Source of the DNA: Kalaharituber pfeilii
Taxonomy: Eukaryota > Ascomycota > Pezizomycetes > Pezizales > Pezizaceae
Direction of reading: 5' to 3'
DNA length: 64,000 nucleotides
Assembly: GCA_015179045.1 (NCBI GenBank)
Contig: WHUZ01000016.1
Span: forward strand, 857,810-921,809
The notes under the pieces are model-generated. The model had not been told where the DNA came from, did not search any database, and saw nothing but the letters and a program-made list of their open reading frames with translations. Numbering within the stretch: the first letter of the stretch is position 1; every line of letters starts with the position of its first letter. The position numbers were made by a program, and so were the translations under genes. Below are positions 24,101 to 37,934 of this stretch, piece by piece.

Positions 24101-27100
24101 AGGACAACAGAATTTTGGAACCCAAATAGTTAACTAAGAATACACATTTCAAGGTAATATTCCTCAGATTGCTTGTTCCGGAGCTGCACAATGAGCGCTC
24201 TTTGAGAGAGTAAATGTCCTCCATGTCGCAGATCACAGTTTGAGCTTAACTGATCTTCTCCTTCGTTGTATTTCAAGAAACAAAATAATTCTTGTCGCCT
24301 TCCCCATTCTCACCCCATTGTTTGTTTTCTCTTCTCAGAATTTCTTTCTTACGTCCTCGCTTCAGATGTTTTCTTATTCCTGGCTCCTTTCATTTTCCTT
24401 CTTTTATTTAATTTCATTTTATATACTTTTTCTTGCTTTTCGGGGAGTTCGTTTTGTTTACTCCAGTGTGAGAGCACATATGTATAGCATAATATGTTGG
24501 ATTTTTGTTGGATTTTGCAGTCACAGCAAGGTTAGTTTTCAATAAGGGATTTGCAATGCGCAGCTTCCAAAGCAGCCCGTTAATGAATGCATGAGAGATC
24601 AAGACTCGTCGAGCACTTCTTGTTGGTAGTTGCATGGGATCAAGGTAGAAACCAATTCAACTTAGAAATATATTTAACTTTTCTTGCTAAATCCTTCTCT
24701 ACTGGCAGGTGGTGTTGACTAGCGAAACCGAATCAGGCGCATTCTCAACATGTGCGGGGATTCAAACCAATCCTAACCTTGGTTTGAACCGTTGTCGTGA
24801 CGAGCTATCGGTCCAATCATTTACCCTCGTGCCTAGCACCTCTGCCGAGCCAGTCCCTTTACCAATAACAATCCACATGAACAGGCACAAATGGAGAACA
24901 GCACATCACGTAGTGCAACAGGTGGGGGGTTTGCGTACCTGAAAAGGTTTAGTGCGTCTGAGCTGGCATGATGCGATGCATTAAGTTTCCTTTGTACACA
25001 ATGCGTACATGAGTCTATGTCTATACAGTATTCCCTTCAGACATGGGCGAGACAGGTAAGACAGGACGTTGAAGAAGTTAAAGCTTGACCAGCAGGTCAA
25101 CCATATCCAGCGTACCAGGAGACAATTCGTGCCAATCATGTTATTGACAATCACGTCGACTCTAAGAATGTGAACTTCCCATAAGAATACCTGAGCTAGT
25201 AACCAGCTAGTCCAGCTTGGGAAACACAAGGGACCTGCATGACCCTAGCCCGGTGCATCCTAGTCCGGTTCCTTGATCTGTTTTATCGTTGCTCCCATAT
25301 ATCAGAAACGTCTTGAGCTCGGAACGAATATATATCAGAAGGTGCTATCGGCCTGCTGCCTGATTATATGTGCTACGGTAATAGTACTTTAGAAACGGCA
25401 CCTAGTTCAGCGCCAATAGCCAATGTTATATCATATGCCGATACAGTTTTCTTTTCCTAAGCACCCTTTATTTTTTTTTGTGGGTATCTCTTTCTGCCTT
25501 TCTATCTAGGTTCTAGAAACATAAGCAGCATCTAAAAAGGAGGAAATAGCAAAACTGCAGTGCAGAGAACTGATCCCTCTGTGTACCTTCACTTGGCTTT
25601 TTAGCTTCGTTTTGGCCTACCGCTTCTGCCCTTAGCTTTCCCGCACTAGCGTTTGTGCTTCCTTGTGTTTTCGCGCAGATCCTTACTTCCCAGAATTTTA
25701 AGGCAAGAGACAGACCTTTATAGCATGAGCTTGGTCATGTATGGGGAGCGATGTCTGAAGTACTCGTGACAACCAGCGAGGCATGGGTCCTAAACTTGGT
25801 CAGCCTAATAGGCATCCAGAGCCGAGGAAGAAACATTGGAGAATGCTTATAGAATGAAGCATCTGTGGTGGTGTGCCAAATCTCGCTTTGTGATCCTGAT
25901 CCGTGGTGGTGATAGTGGCTACGATGGTGGTGCTGCTCTTGTCGTGGGTTGGCTAAGGGATCCTCCTCGTGAGTTCTGCCTTTTATGGTAATCGTCGGCG
26001 GAGCGTGGTCTTGGTTTCGGGTGGAGAGAGTCGATGCCCCACTTTCGCACTCCTGTTACCAGCAACATGCCACTTTCTTCTACATCCGCATTCACAACCA
26101 GTCCGACTGTAATCCCCCATAACGAGCCCACTTGACTCTTGTCGACCACATCTACAGTGGAGTATTCTACACCTAATACGCGCCTGATCTAGTCTGCATT
26201 ATGCAATCATCTCAGATGCATGCATTCACTGTTGAGCATTTCGCTGTGGATTCACCTGCTTTTCGCCTTTTACTCCTCACAGGGATTGAGTGCGCCGCAC
26301 TAATTGCATTAAGTACAAGTGCCAGAACAGGGCGTTCCCCTCCCAATCGAATTCGCTTCCTGCTCCCTTTGCCGCTGTTGATGGTTGGTGACTAGCAGTT
26401 GAATCTTTCTCCGATTGACATGTTAATTCACTCCTGCATAGAGTTGGAGAGGCGAAAGCATGCACATGGAGGCCAATGAAAAGAGAACAAAAAAAAAAAA
26501 AAGAAAAAAAAGAAAGAAAAGAGAAAAAGAATAAGAAAAGTGAGGACAAAAAGAGAATTCAGTACTCTGCAAGTTCAATCCTACGATTGCACTCATAATC
26601 GCATAATGGACGTTGGGATAAAACGCATACACCGAACTTCGTGGATTAACAAGATTCAAGATTAATTGAGAAGGAAGCATTCTTGTTTCTCCACTTACGA
26701 TAAGTATCCAAGTACTGTATACTTCCATCGCACTGCGTGTCCCGTACCGACAGCGCGATATGCACCTCGTTAGCCCGAGAAACGGAAGTGGTTTACCGCC
26801 TTCGCGTTCATTGATATTTGATACCCTTCCTTTTTCACTGGCCGTTCTGTGCTGTTTTCCTCGGTTCTTCAAGCCTTCTAGTTCTAAACTGTTACTATGG
26901 TAGCAGATTAAAGGTACCCAGCAAAGATGCTCATGTAGCTGATTGCATCGCAAGATGTTAAGCATGCTCCAGTCTGTACCTCTCTGCATGTGCCCGCATA
27001 TTGTATGATACATTAATGCTTGATAACGATTATCCCCTACCCTAACCTGTAGTTTGAAGACATCCTTTGGTGTAGCTGTACAAAGCATACCGTATTAATG

Positions 27101-28135
27101 TTGTCTACTAGGTGGAACAATCAACCAATACTATGGATGGACACGTCGTGTTCTAGTTTAGATAAGGAGCGGATAGAGCTGCCAGTTTACGCTAAGTAAT
27201 ACGTACGTTGTAATTCTTGTTCAATTGTTTCATTTTATTTTTTTTTTCAACACAAGAAAACCTTTTCCATATTCCTTTCTGTGGCTTTGCATCTAAGTTT
27301 TGAATTTCTTTTTTGATGCCGAGACTTACAGCTAAGGAAATAGATCAAAAGTCATGACATGGCCTTGCAACTAGGTGGCGGAACCTGGGCGTGTGATCAG
27401 TAAACACGGGCCAGGCTCTGGAGAGAATGATGATATCAATAGCATGATATATTATGCTACTTGTCAGGAGCACTGATACAAGTTAGGAATAGTGGTATCC
27501 GACCGATACACAAACTGACATGAGCGCCAATCCCGATTCCGAGCCCGGCTCCCGAAGGATGTTACAATTGCAAGTGTAGTTGTACGGACCAAAACATCTT
27601 TGTTTATTTTCCGGTTTGAATGAGTTTCGCCGGTCAGGTCTATGCGTTCCTTTGGTTTTCACAGGTCGCTAACCTGTCAAAGTTTTACGCAACAGTGCGG
27701 GGACAATGAGAACTAGTGTCGCGCCCCATGGCAGGCTCGCATACCATCACACATCACATCAAATCCCTGTTCCTGCACACTCTCCCCACTCGCAGCTTAA
27801 GACTTGCAACCTGTAGGTGCAGCGGGTGTTCGTCCAACTAGATCGACTGGAGCAGCTCACTACCCTACAATCTGACTGGCCTCACCATAGCTACATGTCC
27901 GCTTGTACTGATTGAGGGTATGGACACATGAGTTGCGTGATACATGGTAAGCGGCAGACTTTCACTCCTGGGTTGTGGGTGGGGGGGCAGCGCAACCACT
28001 TGCTATCACCAGCTAGCAGCAGGAGCACGCAAGCAAGAATTTGTGCCTTCCAGCTGGATCATCATGTAGCAGGTGACGGGAAGTCGTGTACGGTACAGTG
28101 CGAGTACAAGCATTGACTGGACCACTCTGCTGTGC
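18121..28135. other. 10-kb gene-free region
   Basis: No protein-coding gene with recognisable domains is visible on either strand. The longest stop-free frame (about 255 codons, 22560-23327, +) has no family resemblance and does not open with ATG. Features are limited to AT/CT homopurine or homopyrimidine tracts (for example 26490-26535), scattered ATGCATGC-type palindromes around 19140-19830, and a CCCCCCTCCCCCTCC run near 23677. I find no tRNA. Confidence 0.4.
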
Positions 28136-28175
28136 TGTGCTGTACTGTACTGTACTGTACTGTACTGTACTGTAC
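28136..28175. repeat. CTGTA microsatellite
   Basis: About seven tandem copies of the 5-mer CTGTA follow a few CTGTG variants. It is simple-sequence DNA upstream of the J-protein gene leader. Confidence 0.9.
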
Positions 28176-28585
28176 GCTCCAGCAGGTCCCTTCCGCTTGC
28201 TTTCCTGCTGCAGCCGTGGTCCGCTGCAATAGCATCTAGATAGATCTGTTCAGGAGGAGCAGAGTCAGCGCACAGCAGCGCAGCCTCTTGCGTGCTGGCA
28301 GTTGACGGTAGAGAGCCTGCAGGCCGATATCCAGGCGTCGAGATTTAACTGCCGACGGGGGGCGTCTGGAAAGAGGGGCAATCAGGCCGCTGAGTCGTCG
28401 AAATATATCCGTAGTTCCAGCGGACAGCTGCTGCTACTAGCACCGCGGCGTCGAGCACCAAGAGGCGCCAAACTCGCTCACGGTCGCGCAGGCCGGGATC
28501 AGTTAGGGGATCAGGTCGAACGGGCTGGGATGAGGTAAACTGCACTTTGTGCCGGCCTTGCCTGTTGCCCGCCTGCAGCAGCCCT

Positions 28586-28760
28586 CGCATCGACCACCCA
28601 CACCCACTCCAATCTCTACCTCCACACTCCTTCCCTCCCCCACCCCTCCCCCACCCCCTCCCCTCCCCTCCCCCTCTCGCTTGCCCCGTCACTCATTCTC
28701 CTCGCTCCTTCATCTCCCTTCCTCCCCATCACCACCCCGCGAGTCTCCATCCCCTCCTGA
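28586..28760 (+). promoter_or_regulatory. CT-rich promoter block of the J-protein gene
   Basis: This is a strongly pyrimidine-rich tract (C and T runs such as CCCCTCCCCTCCCCCTCTC) on the coding strand. CT-blocks of this kind are common near transcription starts of filamentous ascomycete genes. It lies about 1.2 kb upstream of the ATG at 29948. The intervening 29000-29947 is rich in TTTC/CTTT motifs with no large open frame, consistent with a long 5' UTR, possibly with an intron. The promoter assignment is inference. Confidence 0.4.
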
Positions 28761-29947
28761 GAGTCACTGCCAGGTCTCCAAGGGCATCATACCACCCAGC
28801 CCAGGCGCCTCGCTCCCTCGGCTTACCAATTCCCTCGACGCCCCCCCCCGTCGGAAGGCTTCTCAAGGCAAGCACGCAAAGCGAGCTTGCTGCGGAATAC
28901 TGCTGTAGCTTTTCTGCCTTTGGAACCAAGCCGAGGTAGCGCTCTGCTTACCAAGTCACACTGCACTCGTGTGGGCGGGGCGGAGAAGCGCCTCGCACAT
29001 TTGGGAACGTTCGAATCGCCCGTCGTCGGAACTAAGCTACATTCACACGTCGAACTACTAAGAAAAGGGCCTTGTACTCGTTGTTGTCTTGCCACTGCCC
29101 CCCCACCCCCCAGCAGCAGCTGAATGTCTTTCTAGCAGTCGGGTTATACAAACCTCCTCCCCTCCTTTCGTTCTTCTCTATACCAACCTGCCCTCCCCCC
29201 TCCACCTACCTATACAAACATACGACTGATCGCTTGATTGTTTCCTGCTCCATCCTCTAAACGAGCCGCTAGGCTGCAGCTGCTGTGCTCCTCTAACAAT
29301 ATCGTTCGATTTATTCATTTAACTCGAACACCGACGTAGTCCTCCGATCGACAATTATTGTCTACTGTGAACACTCATTTCGCCTATTTATCTAATCGGG
29401 TCATCTGCTTTCGCTGGCCATTGCTCGTCTTTCCTGTTTCTTTCGAGAGTTTCGTCTCATCGGATCAATAAACATCTTGTAGTAGCAACATCGACCATCA
29501 AACAAGGCAGTCAGGCATACACTCGAACATTCCGCAGCAAATAAATAGGGACTCGACGGTGTTTCATTAATACGACTTATACTTGCCGGCCGAAGAATAC
29601 ATTCGCTGAATTATTTCCTGCATAAGGGGATAATTTCTCTCTTTCCTTTGCCTATTTTGCATTCGTACTCCCCTTCCTTTCTTTTCATTTCATTGCCTTT
29701 CCTATCGAAATCGTCGAGTATCGAATCTTTCGACAGGTTCTAGAAGAAGTAGTTGAAAGATTATCAAGAGACTTCAGAAGACGAAAACAGGCCCAAATTG
29801 ATACTGCGAGTGCTGAATCCAATACAGCCAATTCACGTCAATAGCATTACTCCTCTATCGAGATTTGGAAAGCAGCCGGACCGTCTTCCACGCTTTTCTG
29901 GCTATATATTGGCCTCGCATTTCTGCAAGCAGTATTAATCCTCCATT

Positions 29948-32065
29948 ATGGCAATTCCCTCTATTCCAGATCCATACAAGGCTCTTGGACTCACCCCCGA
30001 TGCCTCTCCAGCGGCCATACGTAGTGCGTACAAGAAGCTAATGTTGCAATGCCACCCTGACAAAGTTCACGATAAATCGCTGCAAGAAGAGAAGGCGCAA
30101 CAATATCAAAAGGTACAAGAGGCGTATGAGCTATTATCAGATCCGAAAAAGAAGCGGAAGTATGATATGGAAATTCAGCGAGCAGAGTCAGAAAGTCGAC
30201 CAAATAGTGCTACAGCTGCCAGTGATCCGGCGAAAGCGAGGGACACTTCGGAGGAAGCCCGACCGAAGGAGAAGTCCAGGGAGCGAGAGCGCACGCCACG
30301 CCAGGATGGTAGCCGACCTTCACGCAGAGAGAGGGAATATGAATACGAGGAGCATCGACCAAGGGATTCTGCCAGGGATCCACGTGACATGAGAGAGCCA
30401 CGGGACCACCGTGAAAGTAGAGAATACAGGGAGCACAAGGAACCGCGAGAACGAGAAACTCGTGAGAGAGAGCGAGAATTAAGGGAGCGTGAGCGGGAAC
30501 GAGATCGTGAACGAGAGCGAGAAGCCCGAGAGCGCGAGGCTCGAGAAGCTCGAGAAGCTAGAGAAGCTCGAGAAACACGTGAACGGGAGTCTACCTCTAG
30601 GGAATCTAAAGAGCGGAAGGAATCACAGGAGCCAAAGGAACATAGCCACAGCAGGGAGTCATCTAGGGAAAAGGAAAGGAGGAGTAGTAAGGCAGAAACA
30701 AGCCCACCCCCCCTACCAACCGCTGAGGCCTATAAATTACATGAGCAGAAGTACGAGGAAGAGAAACGACGGGCAGACGCCAAGTTGGAAGCTGCAAGAA
30801 ATAAAATGATGGCGCTTGACATTGATGATATGCCTCATCCTGCTCCTCTTGGAAGAGATGAATCGGCAGAGCGCAGAAGGAAGCGGGAAGAGCGGGAACA
30901 AAGGGAGCGATTGAAGGAGTTGGCGGAGAAAGAGAAAGAGAAACTGAAACGGGTACGGGAACACACGAAGCCTGATACCGAGGAATTTGGCGAATTTCAC
31001 ATGGATGGCTTTCCCAAGCCAACCGAAAGTAGGAGGGGTAGCGCACAGCATCGAGAACCGTCACCGAAGGATTCTCCGGCGTCATCGCGAGAGCGAAAGT
31101 GTAGCCCCCCCCATCGAAAGGAGTCAGTTTCTCCGGTTCGAGAGGCACCACTACATTCATCTAGCAGACCAATGCCTATTCACATCCCATATGCAAGCGC
31201 ACCACCGCCCGCCACTTTCACCTTCCCGTCGTCAGCATCGCCCCGTGCCCGGAGACACAGCGTTTCTAGCTCCGATCCACTTAAGGGGAGACCCTATCCA
31301 CGGGACGACTCCGGATACTCGAGTCCAAACCAACCAGGCGCACAAATGGGACCAGAGAGAAAGATGCCACCACTTATGAGGAGCACGACAGAGGGGTGAG
31401 TATCTGAAGAACAAACATATACAACTACCTATTAGTCTTTTCTAACCTTTCTCCCAAAATTTAGTGCTTCTGGATTAAAGAAATGCATCATTGAATTTTT
31501 TGTCTCGGATGAAGCAGAAGCAGCTGCTGTTGCGGCAGCTGCACAACAAGCAGCTGCTGCCATGGATGCGCATGCCGCCGCATACTCCATGCCCATGGCT
31601 GGTCACCTTCCTCGCCGAAGAACCACCTCAAATCACCCGCTGGAAACGGCAAGTCTCAATAGCTCACCCCCACTTCACTCTGGAGATTTCCGGAAAGCTG
31701 CCCCAATGCCTAGTCCCACTGCTGGTACTACTGGACCATACTATTACCCCTCACCTACTTCATCCTATTATTCTCAGGCTCACCCCTCACCACACTACCC
31801 TCCGTCCACGTCTTCCCATGCACATTCAATGCATCCACAGCAGTCGCCGTCTAGATCGCACTCGTCGCGACATCATTCGTCGTCTTCACACCATCACACA
31901 ACCCCACATAGCTCGCCCAAGATTGGCGGAGACGGGTTCAACTCAATGAGGAGTCCAACAATGGGAAGCGCATCAAGCGTGCATCCAGCGGCTGGATATT
32001 ACAATAGTGGACGGTCAGATTACTTCACTCCTCCAGTTACACTGCAAAGTCGACCTACAATCTAG
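29948..32065 (+). CDS. J-domain (DnaJ/Hsp40) protein with Arg/Glu-rich region
   Basis: Two exons, 29948-31395 and 31465-32065, are joined over a 69-nt GT-AG intron (GTGAGT... TTTAG), giving 682 aa. Residues about 8-75 are a canonical J domain: DPYKALGL, YKKLMLQCHPDK with HPD at 36-38, and AYELLSDPKKKRKYD. J domains stimulate Hsp70 ATPase activity. There is no Gly/Phe region, zinc finger or DnaJ C-terminal domain, so it is a class C (type III) J-protein. Residues about 95-240 are an extreme RE/RD-rich low-complexity tract, followed by a charged helical or coiled-coil segment (about 260-350) and a Ser/Pro/His-rich tail including HHSSSSHHH. The RE-rich tract resembles splicing- or RNA-associated proteins, so a nuclear or RNA-linked role is plausible but only inferred. 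The ATG is the first in frame before the J domain. Confidence 0.85.
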
Positions 32066-32448
32066 TGGTTTCTCTCTCTTCTCCCACAATCTTCAATTTT
32101 TCTTGTGGTTCATTTGCCTGTTATTTCAGCGCCTCTCATTTTCTTATACTTGGGTGCTCATGTGATAAGCTTTTCGTTTACAGATTTGCTATACTATTTT
32201 CTTGCTTACTTGTCCGTTTGTTTTTGGGATGTATACCGTGCGTTTTGTAGTAGTTTTCTATCTCACGTGCGTGCGTTTTTATTGTGTACGTTTCCAAATC
32301 GCTGAAAGTTAGGATGACGAGATTCGATATCCATATCACACTTACCAGCACCAGTCAATCTGCAGATTTGTCCTCTTTTTGTTTTATGAGCAGCCCAGCA
32401 GCAACGACGCAACGAATCAAGCAAGGCAAATCAAATTTTTATATCTTT

Positions 32449-32482
32449 ATGGTGTGTGTGTGTGTGTATGTGTGTGTGTGTG
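32449..32482. repeat. TG dinucleotide microsatellite
   Basis: About 16 TG units are interrupted once by TA, in the 3' flank of the J-protein gene. Confidence 0.9.
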
Positions 32483-34610
32483 GAGCGTTGATTATATCTC
32501 TATTTATCTATCTGCCTATCATATTACTATACTGCACTGTCTGAAAGAAATTAACGCAAATCTGGACCATGAATCGATACCGGAGCAAGATAAGGTCGAA
32601 TTATTTATTTTTTTTTTTTTTTTTTCCTTCTGTCTTCTGCTTTCGCTTTGTTTCATTTTACTCGGGTTTTCTTACTCTTGGCTCGTGTGGAGTTTGGGGA
32701 TCAACGAACGCGAACTGAAATAGTATAGGAATAACGATACTTATTTATTATGTGTTCCGTTATATGAGGGGTAGTTGAGACAGGTCAAGTGGAGGGGTCA
32801 GTGAAGGGGCAGCATCTGAAGCACGCCTTTTTTGCAGTGCAATGATACCCAATATTTTGATGGAGGCGAAATGTGCCGTGAGGAGAGGCGGAGTAAGTAG
32901 GTAGAGGGGGCAACATAGGGCGAGGGGGGGTGAGGTTGAGGTAGCGGGTGGTGAGAGGTGAGGAGGGGTCTTATATATGTACTTCTCTATGAACGATCTC
33001 TCATTTTCTCCCTGCTCTTTGCAACTTTTATGTCTCAAATTTTTCCTCTCCTTTTTGGCATACTTCTTTTATTTATGGTTATTTCTTTCTTTCTTTCTTC
33101 TTTTTTTTTTTTTCTGAGTCTATCGTTCTTCATTTTTCTGGGTTACGCAGTAGGGGGGTTTGGGGGTTCCGGTCGGTCATTTGATTTTGATTTGGATATA
33201 CACTTGAGCTTTTTTTTTTACGATTTTATGTATGTTACACTCTGCAGATGCAGGCTATGGCCAAACGGAGCCAGCTATATATATACTTAGCTATGAACAT
33301 GATGATACTGACGACGACGACGACGACGATGAGAATTGAACGCTTTAGGATTCAATTGGTTAATTTTATTCCTGAGCTTGAGAATCTTTTGGCGAAATCG
33401 AAGGTATCTATATATTTAAATTTCGTGAAGATAAACTTTTGAGGATAGATATTTCTTATAGGAAGCGGAAGTGTTTGACCCCGTTATGTGTAGCTCTATG
33501 GGTGGTGCACGGTTTTATATTTCCTCCGATAATTTCACTAACACTTAATCTCCGATCCCCTAGGCGGTAGGGGAGAAGGGGGTTGCGTACAATAACCGGC
33601 ACCACGTATTCATAGTCACTCACTAAGTAAACGTCCTAAACGTCTTTTTGGGCGTCAGCGATGGATGTTGACATGTTGGTGTGATATAGAGCCGCCACGT
33701 TGCTCACGTTTTTAGTACCACCCCGACTCGGCTTGACCAAACCCCCGATGCCAGATACTACAGTACTTGTGACGTTTCGAAATCTCGAATTCCCGAGACG
33801 GGAAAAAGGAAAATTCAAAATCGATCGCGGCAAAATGACTGGGCCGCAATAAGGTATGTTACAATGTGATGGGTTCTAACGGTTGCTTGGGGTCACAGCT
33901 CCGTTCCGTTGCCATTTGACCATGCAACGGTACTTGTAGGTACAGGTATATACCTAGTACTTGCTATGTAGGTACCTACATGTTCCCTGTAAACGGCGGG
34001 TTTCCGCAAATGGGCGGTAAGTTACATAAGTACGGGTACATATAAGTATAGGTAAGTATTTACTACCCCGGGCGATTCCTTCTTCTACGCTACCGTTGTA
34101 ACTTGTAGTTACCAGAACAAGGACAAAGTTGCTTATGGAGGTTAGTAGAGTACAGTGCGCTGGGGAAGTGCGTAGTCTTACTCTGCTCTACTTACCTCTG
34201 CTAGCTATAGGCAGGCTTATAACCAGGTTACGTGGACTGGAAGCGTGTTTGTTCCGGAACCGTTTCGGGAGGTTTCCAGCTGATGGTGTTGTCCCACTGG
34301 TAGAACTTCGAAACGCGCATATTCGGAGCCGCGGTCCGCCGCGGATGGCGGGGATCTGGCGGTCGCTAGAAGGAAATTTCTGGTATTTTACCTCTTCCTT
34401 CTAGCGGGCCCGGGGCTTCTCCGGATCCTCTCTCACACCTCCGCCCTCCCGACATTACTCAGCAAAGCAGCTGCGCATCCTCGGCTTGTATGCGCACATA
34501 GACTCGAACCTATACACACATGTGCGTGAGGAGCGCGTAATCTAGGGACAGTGTGTACGGTCAACTAATTCTCAAGCTTCATATTGCTACGTTCCTATGT
34601 TACCATTTAT
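32483..34610. other. Gene-free region with simple repeats
   Basis: The stretch holds T-runs near 32605-32625 and 33099-33112 and a (GAC)6 microsatellite at about 33310-33331. Around 33935-34075 the motif GGTAC/TAGGTAC recurs many times. No gene is recognised. Confidence 0.5.
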
Positions 34611-34657
34611 TGAGTCGCGTCACGTGATTGCTAACCAAAGAGTATGGGTCACGTGAT
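34611..34657. promoter_or_regulatory. Paired TCACGTGA sites plus TGAGTC
   Basis: TGAGTC at 34611-34616 (the fungal Gcn4/CpcA-type bZIP core) is followed by two identical GTCACGTGAT decamers at 34619-34628 and 34648-34657, 29 bp apart. TCACGTGA is the palindromic bHLH site used by Cbf1/Pho4-type regulators. No convincing gene lies next to them, so they may serve an unrecognised transcript or be coincidental. Confidence 0.3.
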
Positions 34658-37600
34658 GCGCGGATTTGAGGTGCCGGTGGGGAGAAGAAGGTTAGTATAG
34701 TTTATGTATCTAAGTAAATAGGGTATGTCGTGGAATGAGGAAGATTGACTTTTTGATAGAAAAAGGTTCGCAGGTTCGGGATCGCGCGGGAAGGTGTCAG
34801 TGCGTGCGGAAGGTTTGATGTGGTGAGGTGGCAGTGCATACATATAGAGTGCATATTACTTAGGGAACTTGGAGGTGCATTAGTGTGGGGAGGACAGTTG
34901 AGTTGGAGGTGCTGAGGGGTACTCTACATACAGAATACAGTGTGCATGCGGGGACGGCGAGAAGGGGTATAATGGGTGAGTGGATGTGTATGGGGGGGTT
35001 CGGATGAGGTAGATGGGGGTCCCGGGACTCGGACAATTGAATGAGCGTATGAGGAAGGAGTAGCTATTAGCAATCTGAAGGAGGTAAGTACTACTTACTT
35101 GAGTAGTTACTTCCAGCATCATAAAAGTGCTGTAGGTTACAACGTTTTTTGCAGATTTATTATTTACTGACAATTAATGTCGTGTACTTTAATGTATGGA
35201 CAATTGGCCGACTCCGCACTCGTATTGGCGGTTGAAGATGGAAGGTGCACCATGAAGTGTTCAGCTGTGGAAGTAGTAACTATAATCCAGCATCATAAGC
35301 GTCTAGAAATCGCTTATACTGAGTTACTTGAGATTATTGACGCTGTTTACGCCGCCCCTGCGAAATTTCCTTCCGGCGTCGGCGTTTATTGAAACAAGAC
35401 GTCCCGTGAGCTAGCTGAGCCCATGGCGGCGGATGCTAGTCGTACCCAGCGTATGGGTATACTCTAAAAATATTGCGCAGTACCAGAGGCAGAGCCAAGC
35501 TGCGGCAGCGCTCGAGTCTAGCGATACACTTATTATTAAGGAGCTAATAAGAAAGGCTTGGCTTGTGCATCTGCAAGCGTGATTTATGATTAATATAGCT
35601 TAATCAGGATCAATGCCATGAAAAGAGTGACATGTTAAAAAAACGGGCATTAATAAACATGAGTGAATTAATAAATTGTTTGGCGGCAAGCTGGCTTTTT
35701 GAATACACCGCTGGATATCGATTTGGCTGATTACTGCAGGAGTGGAGGTAGCTGAAGATATCGTCTATTAGCTCCGCGACCCACAGAGTGTCATTGGCCT
35801 GGCTGAGTAGCCGAATACGAGTGGTGATATGTAAATGTGGATGTTTGGTTGATATAAAAGGAGACTTTGCTACATGCTGATACATGATCCCATCCTAAGC
35901 GAAAGGTAAGGACTGCGCTGGTCTCATACCTGGGGTCTTACTTGGGAAGTGGGTACAAATGATTAGGTAAGCACATAGGAGTAAAAGTACGAATGTACCA
36001 ATTGACACCCTAAACAGTAAGGTATATACAACAACGTCAGATTCTTGTTCGTCAAGTGCTTGCTATAGCAAGTACTAGCCTTAGTTCAATATAAAATAGG
36101 TCCAAGATTGAAATAGGACGTCAAACTGCAGTTGAGTGAATATCTGCACTTCCTTCCAGCTCGTGATCGACTCCAAAGTGACAGATCGATAAGATATAGA
36201 TAAACAGCTAGATCGATATATAGATATGAAGCCTGTTTACACCAAGACTAATTGTAATATCAGACGGCGTTTTAGCTTGACATAATGCTATAGTGGTCAG
36301 GTAAGGTAGTCTGGATTTGCTACTTACTTAAACTTGCACTGCACATCGGTTGGTAAAACGGTTTTGTAAGGGGAAGACGTCAGCTTTTGCATCCTATGTT
36401 AGCACTTTTGCAAAGGCTAGTTTATACGTAGCTCTGGTCGTTATAGTAGAGTGCATATTATGATTGGCAAACTAATATATCCTACGTAACATGTGCCGCT
36501 CATAAAAATATCGATATCAATTAGAACCACTTCGAAACTCCATATGATCACCGATGTTTGTGGAGACCAGGCCGTGGCGTCGGGCCGGGGGCTTACCAGC
36601 TAATGTACAGGTCAGCCCTACCTTTCACATCTTGATCAAGTAGATCATGTCAGCTGTGCATGATGCGCATGATGAGAAATGTAGTCGAGTAGGGCCAGGT
36701 CCTGACCGCCAGGAATACCTTGGACAGCTTACCGTCTGCGGCGACCCGGGAAGTTCAGGGAAAGCTAGATTCTGGTTGAGGCTGGCGATAAATTGAGTCC
36801 GTCGACTTGAGCCCGAAGAGACTAAGGGATCATGAACAATGCGTCCGGCAGAGCTAAGTGCAACAGCAGGAAGCCGTGCGGTTCTGAGGATTTTGCACCT
36901 GCATGTGACAGTATCGCATCGCAATCGACGTAAGCGCTAGAAAATGGTACGGTACCGAGGAGACGGCCTGCATGTAATGGACAGATATCCATCATGATGT
37001 AACTTGAGTCTGATGTCTGGTTCAGACGTAGATGCCTGTGATGAGACTCCCTTGAACCTTGGAAATACAAGTTATGACGTTCTTGCTGCATGTCCAAATG
37101 GCGTACGCGCGGGCGGTGATCGAACTGGCTAATTAACCTTAATTACTTGCACGTGACCTGCAAGAACTGCATGCTTCGTAGCTTTGAGACCTATGCCACG
37201 CGCTTCTCAGCGGAAGAATGCATGCACAAATCGCTCTTTTTCTCAGCCTATTGTGACGGCTTCCCAGGCCCATGGCACAATGTTACACCCACTTTTTCCT
37301 CTCCTTACTTCTGCTCCTCTCCAAACTTGGCTGCTCCGTCCGCGGCTGGGTACTCGACCCAGCATGATGTGACGAAACGAATAGATGTGAAAATCTCCCA
37401 GGTCCCAGTCGAGGGAGCACTATACAGTGCCGGCACATGCATCTCGGCCTCACTGGTCTCACGTCTATCACTTTTTTTAGTCCTTCTCTTTACATACGGG
37501 GCATCAAGTGAAATTCATTGCAGCCACTTGCTTAAGAACTTGAGTTCCAAACATTTATGCATGGAGGTCTAGTCGCAGAGGACAGATTGATCTCACAAGA

Positions 37601-37919
37601 ATAACTATGGCGTTAATCTTACTGCAATCGAACAAGGCTTTACATCCCACCTGCATAGCACAAAGCTAGCTAGGTAGGCTAATATGGATATATAGGGTGA
37701 CCAGGTAATAGACCTAAGCCAAACGGGGACCAGCCGCTAGATGTTCGTACAACAATAGCACGCGCAAGTACTACTGCGAACTTCGCATGATATGTGGCTG
37801 AGCCTTGTACCTGCAAACCTGATAGTTACAATTAATAGCGACTGGTTTAGTAGATCTAGATCTGAATCAGTATGCGGCCTCACGATGCTCTGGTTCGCTA
37901 TCGGTGAATATGTTCCAGA
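34658..37919. other. Gene-free region
   Basis: I see only short open frames without domains (for example 71 codons at 35177-35392) and TATAGATA-rich patches near 36180-36230. No RNA gene is recognised. Confidence 0.45.
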
Positions 37920-37934
37920 TCTTCGAATCTGATT

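Noticed and set aside
26423..27088. A 221-codon frame on the minus strand
   Set aside because: Its C-terminal part is translated from a poly-purine tract (Phe/Leu/Ser run) and the rest resembles no protein; probably chance.
34485..34520. tRNA-like B box (GGTTCGAGTC on the minus strand)
   Set aside because: The flanking bases do not form the T-stem and no A box is at the right distance.
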